A stretch of 64,000 nucleotides of DNA from JALYNX01 sp963780755 (GCA_963780755.1 CAWACX010000001.1:124001-188000); one strand, 5' to 3'. Shown: positions 8,315 to 17,065, counted from the first letter of the stretch. Notes: generated by a model from the sequence alone, not told the origin. Program-made: numbers and translations.

Positions 8315-9826
8315 TCAGGTCTCCGTGGTCTCCGCCACCGAGGTCGTCCCGTATCCCTCTTCCTCGGGGCGCCCGTGCTCACCCCTGGTCATAGCGAACT
8401 CCTCCTCGGGGGAGAGCACCAGCTTGTTCCTCCCGGAGAGCCCGAAGTAGAGAAGGCCGAGGGCGAACCAGATGGCCACCCCGTAGACCCCGGGGAGGTA
8501 GGCGTCGTTGAGGAACAACGCGGCCAGCGAGATCAGCGCGATCAACCCGGCGACCGCGGCTCCAACGACTCCCACCGGGCTCCGGTAGGGGCGCTCGATA
8601 TCGGGCATCTTGCTCCGGAGCCTGATGAACGAGACCATCTGCATGAAGTAGGAGATCACGGCCCCGAACACCGCCATGCTCAGCAACGCTGCGCCGGCCG
8701 TGCCTGCGGACTGGCTGTTGAGAAGCCATGTCAATCCATACCCGACGGCACCCCCCAGCAGCAATGCCACATAGGGCGTCTTCCGTGTTCCGTGCGTCAC
8801 CGACATCCAGTGCGGGAAGTACCCGGCGCGGGACAAGGAGAAGATGTTCCGTCCGTAGGCATAGATGATGGTGTGGAAGCTGGCGATCAATCCGGTCAGG
8901 GCAAACAGTCCGAGGACTGCTGCACTGGTGTCGCTTCCCAGGACCACCCGGAACCCATCCAGCAGGGGCTCTCCTGCAGTTCTGATCTCCTCCGCCCCGG
9001 TGACCCCGGTGTTGAGGAAGAGGACTCCGAACCCGGTGAGGACCAGGGTCCACAAGCCCCACATCGTGCCCCGGGGCACGTCGCGCTTGGGGTCCATCGA
9101 CTCCTCGGCGGCGAGTGGCAGTTCCTCGATCGCCAGGTAGAACCAGATTGCAAACGGCAAGGCGGCGAAGATCCCGGCAACCCCAAAGGGGAGGAACGTG
9201 GTCCCGCCCGCATCGGCGGCGATATTGCTCAGGAGGTCCGCATCGAAATGGGGGATGGCAGCGACGAAGAACACCGCCAGCACCGCCAGTGAGATCACTG
9301 CGATCACCACGGAGAAGCGCATCGTGGCCTCGATCCCGATGATGTTGAGCCCGACGAAGATCACGTAGAAGATCAGCCACCACCAGGGCTGGGCGATGTC
9401 GACGTTGAACAACTCCAGGAACACCGGTTGGGCATACGCCCCGGCGAACCAGACCACCACTGCCGGCGTCACCACGTACTCGATGTTCTCCGCGAGACCG
9501 GTGACGAACCCACCCCATGGGCCCATCGAGGATCTTGCGAACGAGTAGGCGCCACCGGTGTGGGGCAAGGCGGGTGACATCTCGGCGATCGAGTAGCAGA
9601 GCCCGATGTACATGATCGTGATCACGATCGTGGCGATCAGGAGGCCGCCGAAGCCACCGACATCGAGGCCGAAGTTCCATCCGGAGAAGTCGCCGGAGAT
9701 GACGGCCGCCACACCCAAAGCCCACAGCATCCAGACACCGGCGTGTCGCTTCAGGCCCCGCTTCTCGAAGTAGCCCTGGTCGACGTCGCGATAGGTGACC
9801 GAGCCGACCTTCTTTTCGGTCGACAT
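8315..9826 (-). CDS. APC-family amino acid/amine permease, ethanolamine-permease type
   Basis: This is a 12-helix APC-superfamily transporter of 503 residues. The N-terminal part (YFEKRGLKRHAGVWMLWALG, then VISGDFSGWNFGLDVGG and GGAYSFARSSMGPWGGFVTG) closely follows the ethanolamine permease subfamily. The start at 9826 has GGGAGG eight bases upstream; a longer reading from 9892 adds a non-conserved leader. A TAATCT -10 lies at 9856-9861 on this strand. The gene is divergent from the glutamine-synthetase-like ligase across an intergenic region with a perfect palindrome, and heads the leftward transport genes. Ethanolamine as substrate is inferred from the subfamily and the paired ligase. Confidence 0.87.
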   Translation of the reverse strand: MSTEKKVGSVTYRDVDQGYFEKRGLKRHAGVWMLWALGVAAVISGDFSGWNFGLDVGGFGGLLIATIVITIMYIGLCYSIAEMSPALPHTGGAYSFARSSMGPWGGFVTGLAENIEYVVTPAVVVWFAGAYAQPVFLELFNVDIAQPWWWLIFYVIFVGLNIIGIEATMRFSVVIAVISLAVLAVFFVAAIPHFDADLLSNIAADAGGTTFLPFGVAGIFAALPFAIWFYLAIEELPLAAEESMDPKRDVPRGTMWGLWTLVLTGFGVLFLNTGVTGAEEIRTAGEPLLDGFRVVLGSDTSAAVLGLFALTGLIASFHTIIYAYGRNIFSLSRAGYFPHWMSVTHGTRKTPYVALLLGGAVGYGLTWLLNSQSAGTAGAALLSMAVFGAVISYFMQMVSFIRLRSKMPDIERPYRSPVGVVGAAVAGLIALISLAALFLNDAYLPGVYGVAIWFALGLLYFGLSGRNKLVLSPEEEFAMTRGEHGRPEEEGYGTTSVAETTET

Positions 9827-9855
9827 GTGACGTACCTCCCTTCGGATACCGGCGG

Positions 9856-9861
9856 AGATTA
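9856..9861 (-). promoter_or_regulatory. -10 box for permease arm
   Basis: TAATCT reads on the minus strand about 30 bases before the permease ATG, with GGGAGG (9835-9840) between. This fits a short-leader transcript for the leftward amine-transport genes. Confidence 0.45.
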
Positions 9862-9902
9862 GGTAGAGGGGTTCCCCCGGTGACGCCCGCAACGGGCTAT
9901 TT

Positions 9903-9918
9903 CTGAACCCCGGTTCAG
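9903..9918. promoter_or_regulatory. palindromic operator candidate between divergent amine genes
   Basis: CTGAACC-CC-GGTTCAG is a perfect 7-bp inverted repeat with a 2-base centre. It lies between the permease -10 (9856-9861, minus) and the ligase -10 TACTCT (9943-9948, plus). A dimeric regulator bound here could control both arms. No regulator gene is next to it in this window. Confidence 0.55.
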
Positions 9919-9986
9919 GGGCAGACCGAGGGTCGGCTCACCTACTCTCTGCTCCCAGTTCGAGGCGTATCGAGGAGCAGGATCCG

Positions 9987-11366
9987 ATGGCTGGGGTGCG
10001 TGGGTTGATCAGCAGTGACGAGTTGGAGGCCAGCGTCGCCGCAGGCGACATCGACACCGTGGTGGTGGCGTTCACCGACCACTATGGCCGGGTCCACGGC
10101 AAGAGATTCGACGCCCACCACTTCATCGAGGAGATCTCCGACCACGGGACCCACGGGTGCGACTACCTGCTGACCGTCGACATGGAGATGGAGCCGGTCC
10201 CCGGGTACACCTACGCCAACTGGGAGTTGGGCTACGGCGACTTCCACATGGTCCCCGACCTGGCCACGCTCCGGACCGCAACCTGGCTCGACCGCACCGC
10301 TTTCGTCCTCTGCGATCTCGAGGACCCCAGGACCCACGACCTGGTCACGGTTGCGCCTCGCTCCATCCTGAGGCGGCAACTGGAGAAGGCCGGGGAATCG
10401 GGGTTCACCGCCAAGGGCGCGTCAGAGCTCGAGTTCTTCCTCTTCGAAGACTCCTACCGCGAAGCCGCGGAGAAGCGCTATCAGGGGATGCGCCCGGCGG
10501 GTTGGTACATCGAGGACTACCACCTGCTCCAGGGGACCCGGGAGGAGTTCTACAACGGGCAGGTGCGACGCCATCTCTCTGCTTCGGGCATCCCGGTGGA
10601 GAACTCAAAGGGTGAGTGGGGCCGGGGCCAGCACGAGATGAATATCCGTTACGCCGAGCTGCTCGACATGGCCGACCGGCACACGATCATGAAACAGGCG
10701 ATGAAGGAGATCGCCGACGAGACCGGAGTCTCGATCACCTTCATGGCGAAGCCCGACATGTCCGAGGCCGGAAGCTCATGCCATCTCCACGTGAGCTTGT
10801 GGGAGGGTGACAACAGCGCCTTTCCCGGCGACCAGGTGTTCGGGCCGGTGCACGGCTCCGACACCTTCCGCTGGTTTCTCGGGGGTTGGATGGCCCACGT
10901 TCCCGAGCTCATGGTCTTCTTCGCTCCCACCGTGAACTCCTACAAGCGCTACCAGGACGCGTCGTGGGCGCCGACCCGGCTCGGTTGGAGCTACGACAAC
11001 CGCACTGCCGGGTTCCGGGTGGTCGGCCACGACCAGAGCCTCCGCATCGAATGCCGGATCCCTGGTGCCGACGCCAATCCCTATCTCGCCTACTCGGCGG
11101 TTCTCGCCGCGGGCCTGGACGGGATCGCCAATCAGATCGACCCGCCGGAGATCTTCGAGGGCGACGTCTACCAGGCACGGGAGCTTCCGCGAGTCCCATA
11201 CACCCTCCGTGATGCCACCGACCTCTTCGAGGCATCGGAGTTCGTGCGGGACTCGTTCGGCGCCGACGTCCAGGAGCACTACAGCCATTTCTTCCGGGTC
11301 GAGCAGAGCGCCTTCGACAACTCGGTCACCGACTGGGAGCGCTGGCGATACTTCGAGCGGATATGA
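9987..11366 (+). CDS. glutamine synthetase family gamma-glutamyl-amine ligase
   Basis: This 459-residue enzyme has the glutamine synthetase fold but belongs to the GlnA-like group that joins glutamate to an amine (polyamine or ethanolamine) instead of ammonia. Conserved catalytic pieces include the metal/ATP segment GASELEFFLFEDS, the GQHEMNIRYAE loop, MAKPDMSEAGSSCHLHVSLW (the central HxHxS element) and RIECRIPGADANPYLAYSA. A ribosome site (GAGGAGCAG) precedes the ATG and a TACTCT -10 lies at 9943-9948. It overlaps the SDR gene and is divergent from an ethanolamine-type permease. I favour gamma-glutamylethanolamide synthesis; putrescine is the alternative. Confidence 0.88.
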   Translation: MAGVRGLISSDELEASVAAGDIDTVVVAFTDHYGRVHGKRFDAHHFIEEISDHGTHGCDYLLTVDMEMEPVPGYTYANWELGYGDFHMVPDLATLRTATWLDRTAFVLCDLEDPRTHDLVTVAPRSILRRQLEKAGESGFTAKGASELEFFLFEDSYREAAEKRYQGMRPAGWYIEDYHLLQGTREEFYNGQVRRHLSASGIPVENSKGEWGRGQHEMNIRYAELLDMADRHTIMKQAMKEIADETGVSITFMAKPDMSEAGSSCHLHVSLWEGDNSAFPGDQVFGPVHGSDTFRWFLGGWMAHVPELMVFFAPTVNSYKRYQDASWAPTRLGWSYDNRTAGFRVVGHDQSLRIECRIPGADANPYLAYSAVLAAGLDGIANQIDPPEIFEGDVYQARELPRVPYTLRDATDLFEASEFVRDSFGADVQEHYSHFFRVEQSAFDNSVTDWERWRYFERI

Positions 11367-12142
11367 GCGATCGGCTCGCCGGCAAGGTGGCTCTGATCAC
11401 CGGCGCCGGCTCCGGGATCGGCAGGGAGTCCACACTGCTGTTCGCCGGAGAAGGGGCTGCGGTCCTGGCTGTCGATCTCAACGAGGAGGCCGTGGCGGAG
11501 ACCGTCGACATGGCCCACTCCGCGGGAGGGAGGGCCGAGGCGCAGCGGGCCGACGTCTCCTCGGCCGAGGACAGCGCGGCCATGGTGGCTGCGGCCGAGC
11601 GTCATTTCGGTCGCCTTGACGTGATGTTCAACAACGCCGGGATCATGCACTCGGACGACGATGACGCCGTGTCCACCGAAGAGAAGATCTGGGACCTCAC
11701 GATGGACATCAACGCCAAAGGCGTGTTCTTCGGGTGCAAGTACGGGATCCCGGCCCTGCGCCGGGCCGGTGGCGGCTCGATCATCAACACTGCATCCTTC
11801 GTAGCCCTGCTTGGCGCCGCAACCCCACAGGTGGCATACACGGCTTCAAAAGGGGCGGTGCTGGCCATGACCCGGGAGCTCGCCGTGGTCCACGCCCGGG
11901 AGAACATCCGGGTCAATGCCTTGTGCCCCGGGCCTCTCCGCACCGAGCTCCTCATGAAGTTCCTCGACACCGATGAGAAGAAGCAGCGCCGCCTGGTCCA
12001 CATCCCGATGGGCCGCTTCGGAGAGGCCGCGGAAATGGCCAAAGCCGCCCTCTGGCTCGCCAGCGACGAGTCGTCCTACGTGACAGGCACCGAGTTCGTG
12101 GTCGACGGGGGGATAACCGCCGCCTACGTCACCCCGGAGTGA
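11363..12142 (+). CDS. SDR family NAD(P)-dependent oxidoreductase
   Basis: This is a classical short-chain dehydrogenase of 259 residues. The cofactor motif is TGAGSGIG, the NNAG element is FNNAGIM, and the catalytic Tyr-x3-Lys is YTASKGAV, with a C-terminal VTGTEFVVDGG. It would oxidise an alcohol or reduce a carbonyl. It overlaps the ligase stop and the aldehyde dehydrogenase start, so the three make one translational unit. In that setting it is well placed to oxidise the hydroxyl of a gamma-glutamylated amino alcohol to an aldehyde; this is inference from gene order. Confidence 0.9.
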   Translation: MSDRLAGKVALITGAGSGIGRESTLLFAGEGAAVLAVDLNEEAVAETVDMAHSAGGRAEAQRADVSSAEDSAAMVAAAERHFGRLDVMFNNAGIMHSDDDDAVSTEEKIWDLTMDINAKGVFFGCKYGIPALRRAGGGSIINTASFVALLGAATPQVAYTASKGAVLAMTRELAVVHARENIRVNALCPGPLRTELLMKFLDTDEKKQRRLVHIPMGRFGEAAEMAKAALWLASDESSYVTGTEFVVDGGITAAYVTPE

Positions 12143-13569
12143 GCGAGCACCACCCCTTCGTCAACGGCTCACCTTGGCCCGGCACCGGCGGCGAGGCGGC
12201 GGTCTTCAACCCGGCCACGGGCCTGCAGGTCGGGACCGTGTCCCGCGCCGCTTCCAGCGACGTCGACCGCGCGGTGACCATCGCTCGGGACCGGTATGAA
12301 GAAGGGGATTGGCGCCTGGCCCCGGTCCGGCAGCGGCGCGATGTGCTGCGCAATATCGCCGACCTGATCCGGCGTGACCAGGAACGGCTCGCCGCTCTCG
12401 AGTCGACCAACGCCGGAAAGCCGATCGCGGCCGCCCGCGGCGAGATCGGTGCTGCGGCGACCACCTTCGACTTCTACGCCGGCGCCGTTGACAAGTTCCA
12501 CGGCCAGACCATCCCCGGGAATGCCAACGGAACGCTGATGACGTTCCGTGAGCCGGTCGGGGTGTGCGCGGCCATAACTCCCTGGAACTTCCCCATGTTG
12601 ATCCTGAGCTGGAAGGCGGCCCCGGCGCTGGCGATGGGCAATTCGGTGGTGGCAAAGCCCGCCGAAGTGACCCCGCTCACAGCTCTGGCCCTCGCCGAGC
12701 TCGCCGTGGAGGCCGGGCTGCCACCTGGAGTCTTCAACGTCGTGACCGGTCGTGGCTCGGAGGCGGGAGAGGCTCTGGTGCGTCATCCCAAGGTGGCCAA
12801 GATCTCCTTCACCGGCTCCACCGAGGTCGGTTCCGGGGTTATGGCAGCAGCGGCCCCCGACATCCGCCGGGTCTCGCTGGAACTCGGTGGCAAGTCGGCA
12901 AACGTCGTCTTCTCCGATGCCGATCTCGATGTCTGTGTCGAGTCCTCGATCTTCTCGGTCTACGACAACGCAGGCCAGGACTGTTGCGCCCGGAGCCGCC
13001 TCCTGGTCCAGAAGGAGATCGTCGAGGAGTTCACCGACCGCTTCACCGAGCGGGCCCGGTCCCTGGTGGTTGGGGACACCGCGGATGAGGCGACGGAGAT
13101 GGGGCCGCTGATCACACCAGGGCAGCGTGAAAGCGTCGAGGGCTATCTCCGCATTGGCGAGGAGGAGGGGGCGACACTCCTCACCGGTGGCGAGCGACTC
13201 GGCGACCAGGGCAACTTCCTGACTCCTGCGGTGTTCACCGGTGCCCGTTCCGGGATGCGAATCGTCCAGGAGGAGATCTTCGGTCCGGTGGTCGCGATCA
13301 CCGCGTTCGAGGACGAGGAGGAGGCGATCGGGTTGGCCAACGACTCGATCTACGGGTTGTCGGGGTCGATCTGGACCCGGGACATCGGCCGGGCGCTTCG
13401 TGTGGCCCGGGCGGTGGAGACCGGGATGCTCTCGATCAACTCGTCGTCCTCGGTCCACATCGAGGCTCCCTTCGGAGGGGTCAAGGCCTCCGGCATCGGC
13501 AGGGAGCAGGGCATGGCCGCCCTCGAGCACTACACCGAGTACAAGACGGTCTTCATCGCCAACGACTGA
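12139..13569 (+). CDS. aldehyde dehydrogenase (second copy in cluster)
   Basis: This is an NAD(P)-dependent aldehyde dehydrogenase of 476 residues from a GTG start overlapping the SDR stop. Catalytic elements are present: TPWNFPMLILSWK, FTGSTEVGSG, the glutamate in LELGGKSANV and the cysteine in NAGQDCCARSR. It is clearly distinct from the aldehyde dehydrogenase at 2717-4159. It would convert the aldehyde made by the upstream SDR to a carboxylate. In a gamma-glutamylethanolamine route this gives gamma-glutamylglycine; the final hydrolase is not in this operon. Confidence 0.92.
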   Translation: MSEHHPFVNGSPWPGTGGEAAVFNPATGLQVGTVSRAASSDVDRAVTIARDRYEEGDWRLAPVRQRRDVLRNIADLIRRDQERLAALESTNAGKPIAAARGEIGAAATTFDFYAGAVDKFHGQTIPGNANGTLMTFREPVGVCAAITPWNFPMLILSWKAAPALAMGNSVVAKPAEVTPLTALALAELAVEAGLPPGVFNVVTGRGSEAGEALVRHPKVAKISFTGSTEVGSGVMAAAAPDIRRVSLELGGKSANVVFSDADLDVCVESSIFSVYDNAGQDCCARSRLLVQKEIVEEFTDRFTERARSLVVGDTADEATEMGPLITPGQRESVEGYLRIGEEEGATLLTGGERLGDQGNFLTPAVFTGARSGMRIVQEEIFGPVVAITAFEDEEEAIGLANDSIYGLSGSIWTRDIGRALRVARAVETGMLSINSSSSVHIEAPFGGVKASGIGREQGMAALEHYTEYKTVFIAND

Positions 13570-13622
13570 CCCGCGCCAAAGTCGGTGTCACCCAATCCCG
13601 GGGTCTGCTCCGTCTCAACGCC

Positions 13623-14093
13623 ATGATCGCCGTTACGGGTGTGATGGACGACGAACAGGTCTACCGGTCTTACGCGGTCGAGCTCACCAGGTATGCGACA
13701 GGCCTGGTGGGGCCCTTCGACGCGGCAGACGTGGTGACCGACGCCTGTCTCAAGGCCTTCTCTTCCAAGGGATGGCCCGACGTGGGCAACAAGCGCGCCT
13801 ATCTCTACCGCACGGTGCTCAGCGTGGCGACCGACCACCATCGGAGCACCCTGTCCCGGCGCCTGAGAGAGCTGAAGAGCTCAGGGCCCGAGGCAATGCC
13901 GGCCGCGGATGTCGACATCGACGTCCTGCAGGCAGTGGACCGGCTCGCCATGCAGCAGAGGGCAGCCGTGTTGCTCACCTACTGGGGGGATCTCCCGGTG
14001 GAGGCAGTCGCGGAACGAATGGGGATCTCGACCGGTGCCGTGAAGCGGCACCTGGCTCGCGCCCGGAAGCGTCTCGAGGAGTGGCTGTCATGA
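13623..14093 (+). CDS. ECF-type RNA polymerase sigma factor
   Basis: This is a small sigma-70 family protein of about 156 residues with only regions 2 and 4. Region 2 is seen in VYRSYAVELTRYATGL...DVVTDACLKAF and region 4 in RAAVLLTYWGDLPVEAVAERMGISTGAVKRHLARARKRL. A second in-frame ATG at 13644 (MDDEQVYR) matches the usual N-terminus and may be the true start. The stop overlaps the ATG of a single-pass membrane protein, the usual arrangement of an ECF sigma with its membrane partner. Confidence 0.87.
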   Translation: MIAVTGVMDDEQVYRSYAVELTRYATGLVGPFDAADVVTDACLKAFSSKGWPDVGNKRAYLYRTVLSVATDHHRSTLSRRLRELKSSGPEAMPAADVDIDVLQAVDRLAMQQRAAVLLTYWGDLPVEAVAERMGISTGAVKRHLARARKRLEEWLS

Positions 14094-15217
14094 GCGAAGA
14101 CTTCGACCGCAGGATGAGAGAGCTTGCCGACCGTGTGGTGGCGATGTCGCCGGACCCACCGCCTTTCCCGGAGGAAACCGTTGTGACCCAACCAAGTGGA
14201 GAATCAAAGCCGAAGCCCGTGCTCATCTTCGCCGGCGCAGCCCTCGCGGTGCTGCTGCTCGTGGGGATCCCGATCCTGCTGTTCACCGGGGATGAAGGAG
14301 AGCCTGCGGTGACCACCACACCGACAACGCTGCCATCAACGGTGGTCACCGAGCCTGCGCCGTCCACGACCGGACCGGCCCCTTCCACGACGACGACGGT
14401 TCCGGAGACCACCACTTCGGTCGGCCCGGTCCTCGAGCGCCGGAACGTCCCGATCTTCCTGGTCCAGCAGCCGGAGAACTCCTTGACTGGCAACCCAGCG
14501 GTGGTCCCGTTCTTCTCCGTCTCCGAGGCCCTTCCCGAGGAGTCCGACGAGATGGCGGCGCTCCGCCTCCTCACCCGGGACGACCTGATCCTGCCCAATG
14601 ATTTCAGCAACGTGATCCCGGCGCCGGTCGAGGTGATCGGGGTGGAGCTCTACCCCGAGGACCACTGGATCATCGTCGACATGAATCCGGCGTTCCTCGA
14701 AGGGGCTGGGGGCGCGCTCGCCGACTTCACCATGCTCAACCAACTGATCTTCACGGTCACCTCGAGTGAGGGCGGCGGATTCACCGAAGTGCTGTTCACC
14801 GTCGACGGCGAGCCGATCACCCAGTTCGGGAGCGAGGGCCTCGATCTCTCCGAGCCGGTGGGCCGGGACTCGTTCCTCGACCAGCTCAACCCTGTGATCA
14901 TGGACTCGGCAGCCGCCGTCAGCGAGGACGGCCCCCTCACCATGACCGGGGTTGCCAACGTGTTCGAGGCCACTGTCAACTATCTGCTGGTGGATGAGGC
15001 CGGAGACACGGTCCACGAGGGCGTCACCATGGCGACCTGTGGGACCGGGTGCTGGGGCTCGTTCAGCATCAACATCGACGACTTCGACTTTTCGGCCACT
15101 CCGGTCACATTGAAAGTGTTCACCTATTCGGCCAAGGATGGTGAGCCGGTGGACGTGGTCTCGATGCCCGTCGGTGTCGGGGACCACGCGGTCTGGGACA
15201 TGTTGCCGGTCGATTGA
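14090..15217 (+). CDS. single-pass membrane protein with GerMN and Gmad2 domains
   Basis: This protein of 375 residues is translated with the sigma factor (ATGA overlap). Residues 1-44 are a charged cytoplasmic segment, 45-63 form one membrane helix (VLIFAGAALAVLLLVGIPIL), and about 70-110 is a Thr/Pro/Ser linker. Then comes a GerMN-type domain (NVPIFLVQQPENS...VDMNPAFLEG...LTSSEG-like core) and a C-terminal Gmad2 immunoglobulin-like domain (MTGVANVFEATVNYLLVDEAG...WGSFSINIDDF). These domains were named from sporulation proteins but occur widely in non-sporulating actinobacteria. The short N-terminal tail could bind the sigma factor as an atypical anti-sigma; this is inference. Confidence 0.82.
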   Translation: MSEDFDRRMRELADRVVAMSPDPPPFPEETVVTQPSGESKPKPVLIFAGAALAVLLLVGIPILLFTGDEGEPAVTTTPTTLPSTVVTEPAPSTTGPAPSTTTTVPETTTSVGPVLERRNVPIFLVQQPENSLTGNPAVVPFFSVSEALPEESDEMAALRLLTRDDLILPNDFSNVIPAPVEVIGVELYPEDHWIIVDMNPAFLEGAGGALADFTMLNQLIFTVTSSEGGGFTEVLFTVDGEPITQFGSEGLDLSEPVGRDSFLDQLNPVIMDSAAAVSEDGPLTMTGVANVFEATVNYLLVDEAGDTVHEGVTMATCGTGCWGSFSINIDDFDFSATPVTLKVFTYSAKDGEPVDVVSMPVGVGDHAVWDMLPVD

Positions 15218-15245
15218 AGGCAGCCCCGGTGCGAGAATGGGCGCC

Positions 15246-15956
15246 GTGAAGGTCGGCCTCCTCGTCTGTGACCACGTCCGAGCCGAGTACCTCGGCATCT
15301 CGGGTGACTACGACGACATGTTCCGGCGCCTGTTCTCGGGCCATCCCGAAGTGGAGGTCGTGACCTACGACGCCGTCGGGGGCCGGCTTCCAGACCACCC
15401 CGGTGAGGCCGATGCCTGGATGACGACCGGTTCGCGCCATTCAGTAAATGACGACGAGCAGTGGATCCGGGAGCTGGAAGAGTTCGTGCGCAGGACGGCG
15501 GAGGCCGGGGTGCCCTTCATTGGGATCTGCTTCGGCCACCAGCTGATCGCCAGGGCGCTCGGGGGGACCGTCGTCAAGTCAGACCGGGGTTGGGGGGTCG
15601 GGGTCAAGGAGGTCGAAGTCAGTCCGGACCTGGGATGGGGCGAGTCCTATCGAGTGCTGACGAGTCACGAGGACCAGGTGGAGGCCCTGCCCCCGGGCGC
15701 TGAGATCTTGGGATGGAACGAGCACTGCCCGGTCTCGGTGATGGGCGTGGGCTCGACGATGCTCGGCATCCAGGGCCACCCCGAATTCGAGTCGGCCTAT
15801 TCGGCGGCGCTGATGGAGTCGCGGCGAGGGACCATCATTCCCGAGCAAACCGTTGACGCCGGGATGACCTCCCTCGACGAGGGGTCCGATGGGGAACGGC
15901 TCGCCGACTGGATCCTCGAGTTCATCCGGTCCGGCCGCCGAACTCCCACCGCCTGA
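15246..15956 (+). CDS. class I glutamine amidotransferase-like protein
   Basis: This is a class I (triad) glutamine amidotransferase domain protein, about 236 residues. The nucleophile elbow is GICFGHQLIARALGG and the His/Glu pair is in GIQGHPEFES. No synthetase domain is attached, so it may be a free amidotransferase or a gamma-glutamyl hydrolase. The GTG at 15246 matches homologous N-termini (KVGLLVCDHVRAEY) and lies seven bases after GAGAAT (15233-15238), a possible -10 for a leaderless start; ATG 15237 is the alternative. It sits 1.7 kb downstream of the gamma-glutamyl-amine genes, so a role cleaving gamma-glutamyl products is conceivable but unproven. Confidence 0.83.
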   Translation: MKVGLLVCDHVRAEYLGISGDYDDMFRRLFSGHPEVEVVTYDAVGGRLPDHPGEADAWMTTGSRHSVNDDEQWIRELEEFVRRTAEAGVPFIGICFGHQLIARALGGTVVKSDRGWGVGVKEVEVSPDLGWGESYRVLTSHEDQVEALPPGAEILGWNEHCPVSVMGVGSTMLGIQGHPEFESAYSAALMESRRGTIIPEQTVDAGMTSLDEGSDGERLADWILEFIRSGRRTPTA

Positions 15957-16022
15957 CCCAGAACGACAGCGGCGCGGAGGGTCTGGCCGATATCATCGTC
16001 GGGCGTTCGTCGCGGAGGATCA

Positions 16023-16457
16023 TTGGTCACCAAGAAGGAGACAATCGAAAGGCTCGGCTCGGTGCCGCTCTTCAAGGGCCTGTCGCAGAAAGACCTCGAG
16101 AAGATCCTGGACCGGACCAAGGAAAGCTTCCACGTCGCCGGTGATGTGGTGATCGACGAAGGCAAGGCCGGAATCGGGTTCCACCTCATACTCGAGGGCT
16201 CGGCCAGCGTCGTGCGAAATGGGCGCACAGCCGCCCGGCTCGGACCCGGCGACTTCTTCGGGGAGATGGCACTCGTCGATGACGGCCCTCGATCGGCGAC
16301 GGTGCTCGCCGCAACCGACTTGACCACGGTCGTGCTCTCCAAATGGGAGTTTCGGCCTCTCCTCAAGGACCACCCGGAGATGGCCTGGAGCATGATCGAG
16401 CATCTGGTCCACCGGGTCCGGGAGGAACAGACGGGTCGGGACGCGCTGGTCTGCTGA
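16023..16457 (+). CDS. cyclic nucleotide-binding domain protein
   Basis: This is a stand-alone cNMP-binding domain of 144 residues with no attached DNA-binding or channel part. Visible features are LFKGLSQKDLEKIL at the N-terminus and the phosphate-binding cassette GDFFGEMALVDDGPRSATVLA with its arginine. The TTG start at 16023 follows GGAGG. It may work as a sensor that binds cAMP or cGMP and another protein. Its 3' end is six bases from the convergent stop of the next gene. Confidence 0.83.
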   Translation: MVTKKETIERLGSVPLFKGLSQKDLEKILDRTKESFHVAGDVVIDEGKAGIGFHLILEGSASVVRNGRTAARLGPGDFFGEMALVDDGPRSATVLAATDLTTVVLSKWEFRPLLKDHPEMAWSMIEHLVHRVREEQTGRDALVC

Positions 16458-16463
16458 CCGGCT

Positions 16464-16976
16464 TCAGTCGCTCTCTTCTACCTCGACCACCAGCCGGTCG
16501 TCCCACTCGACCCGGACTCGCACTCGCATTTCGTCGCTCTCGAACTCGACGTCGACGTCGGGCGGCCCCTGCTTGTTGACCCTGACCGAGAATCCCGGTG
16601 CCGGGGTGGCCGCGTCGAGCACGACCTCTTCGGGCCGATAGCTGACGACCACCGTCCCCCCGGAAGTTGGAATGCTCTTCACCTGCCAGCTTTGCGGAGC
16701 GGTAGTGGTGGTCGGATTGGTGGAGCTGCTCGACGATGAGGTGGACGAAGTCGTCGACCCGGGCGTGGTGGTAGAGGTTGTCGAGGTGGTAGAGGTCGAG
16801 GCCTGAGAGCTCGACGTGGTGGGCGCCGTCGATGAGGTGCTTGTCGAAGAGGAAGGCACCGGAGTCACCGGCCCCGGGCTCACTTGCTCACCGGCAGCGG
16901 CCACGATCTGCCATGCGATCACCGTCGTCAGAGCGGTCGCAAGTACCCAGACTGCGATAAGGACAGGGCGACTCAT
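16464..16976 (-). CDS. membrane-anchored Ser/Thr-linker protein, unknown function
   Basis: This is a 170-residue protein I cannot assign to a family. It has an N-terminal membrane anchor (PVLIAVWVLATALTTVIAW), a linker of about 70 residues made almost entirely of Ser and Thr, and a compact C-terminal domain of about 75 residues rich in Val, Asp and Glu (VVVSYRPEEVVLDA...RVRVRVEWDDRLVVEVEE) that looks like a small beta-sandwich. It is divergent from the response regulator, so it may be a target or accessory of that two-component system. Confidence 0.7.
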   Translation of the reverse strand: MSRPVLIAVWVLATALTTVIAWQIVAAAGEQVSPGPVTPVPSSSTSTSSTAPTTSSSQASTSTTSTTSTTTPGSTTSSTSSSSSSTNPTTTTAPQSWQVKSIPTSGGTVVVSYRPEEVVLDAATPAPGFSVRVNKQGPPDVDVEFESDEMRVRVRVEWDDRLVVEVEESD

Positions 16977-17065
16977 GTCGTGATTCTCCCAGGGCTCCAG
17001 TCACAGGCGGATCAAAGGCTCGTCAAGGTTTCCTCAAGCTGAGGGCTCATGCCCGGTGCCACCGA

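Noticed and set aside
12169..13530. 453-residue minus-strand open frame
   Set aside because: Antisense of an aldehyde dehydrogenase with all catalytic residues on the plus strand.
13241..15217. 658-residue plus-strand frame
   Set aside because: Only the part from ATG 14090 is protein-like; the first 283 codons are out of frame with the aldehyde dehydrogenase and sigma factor.
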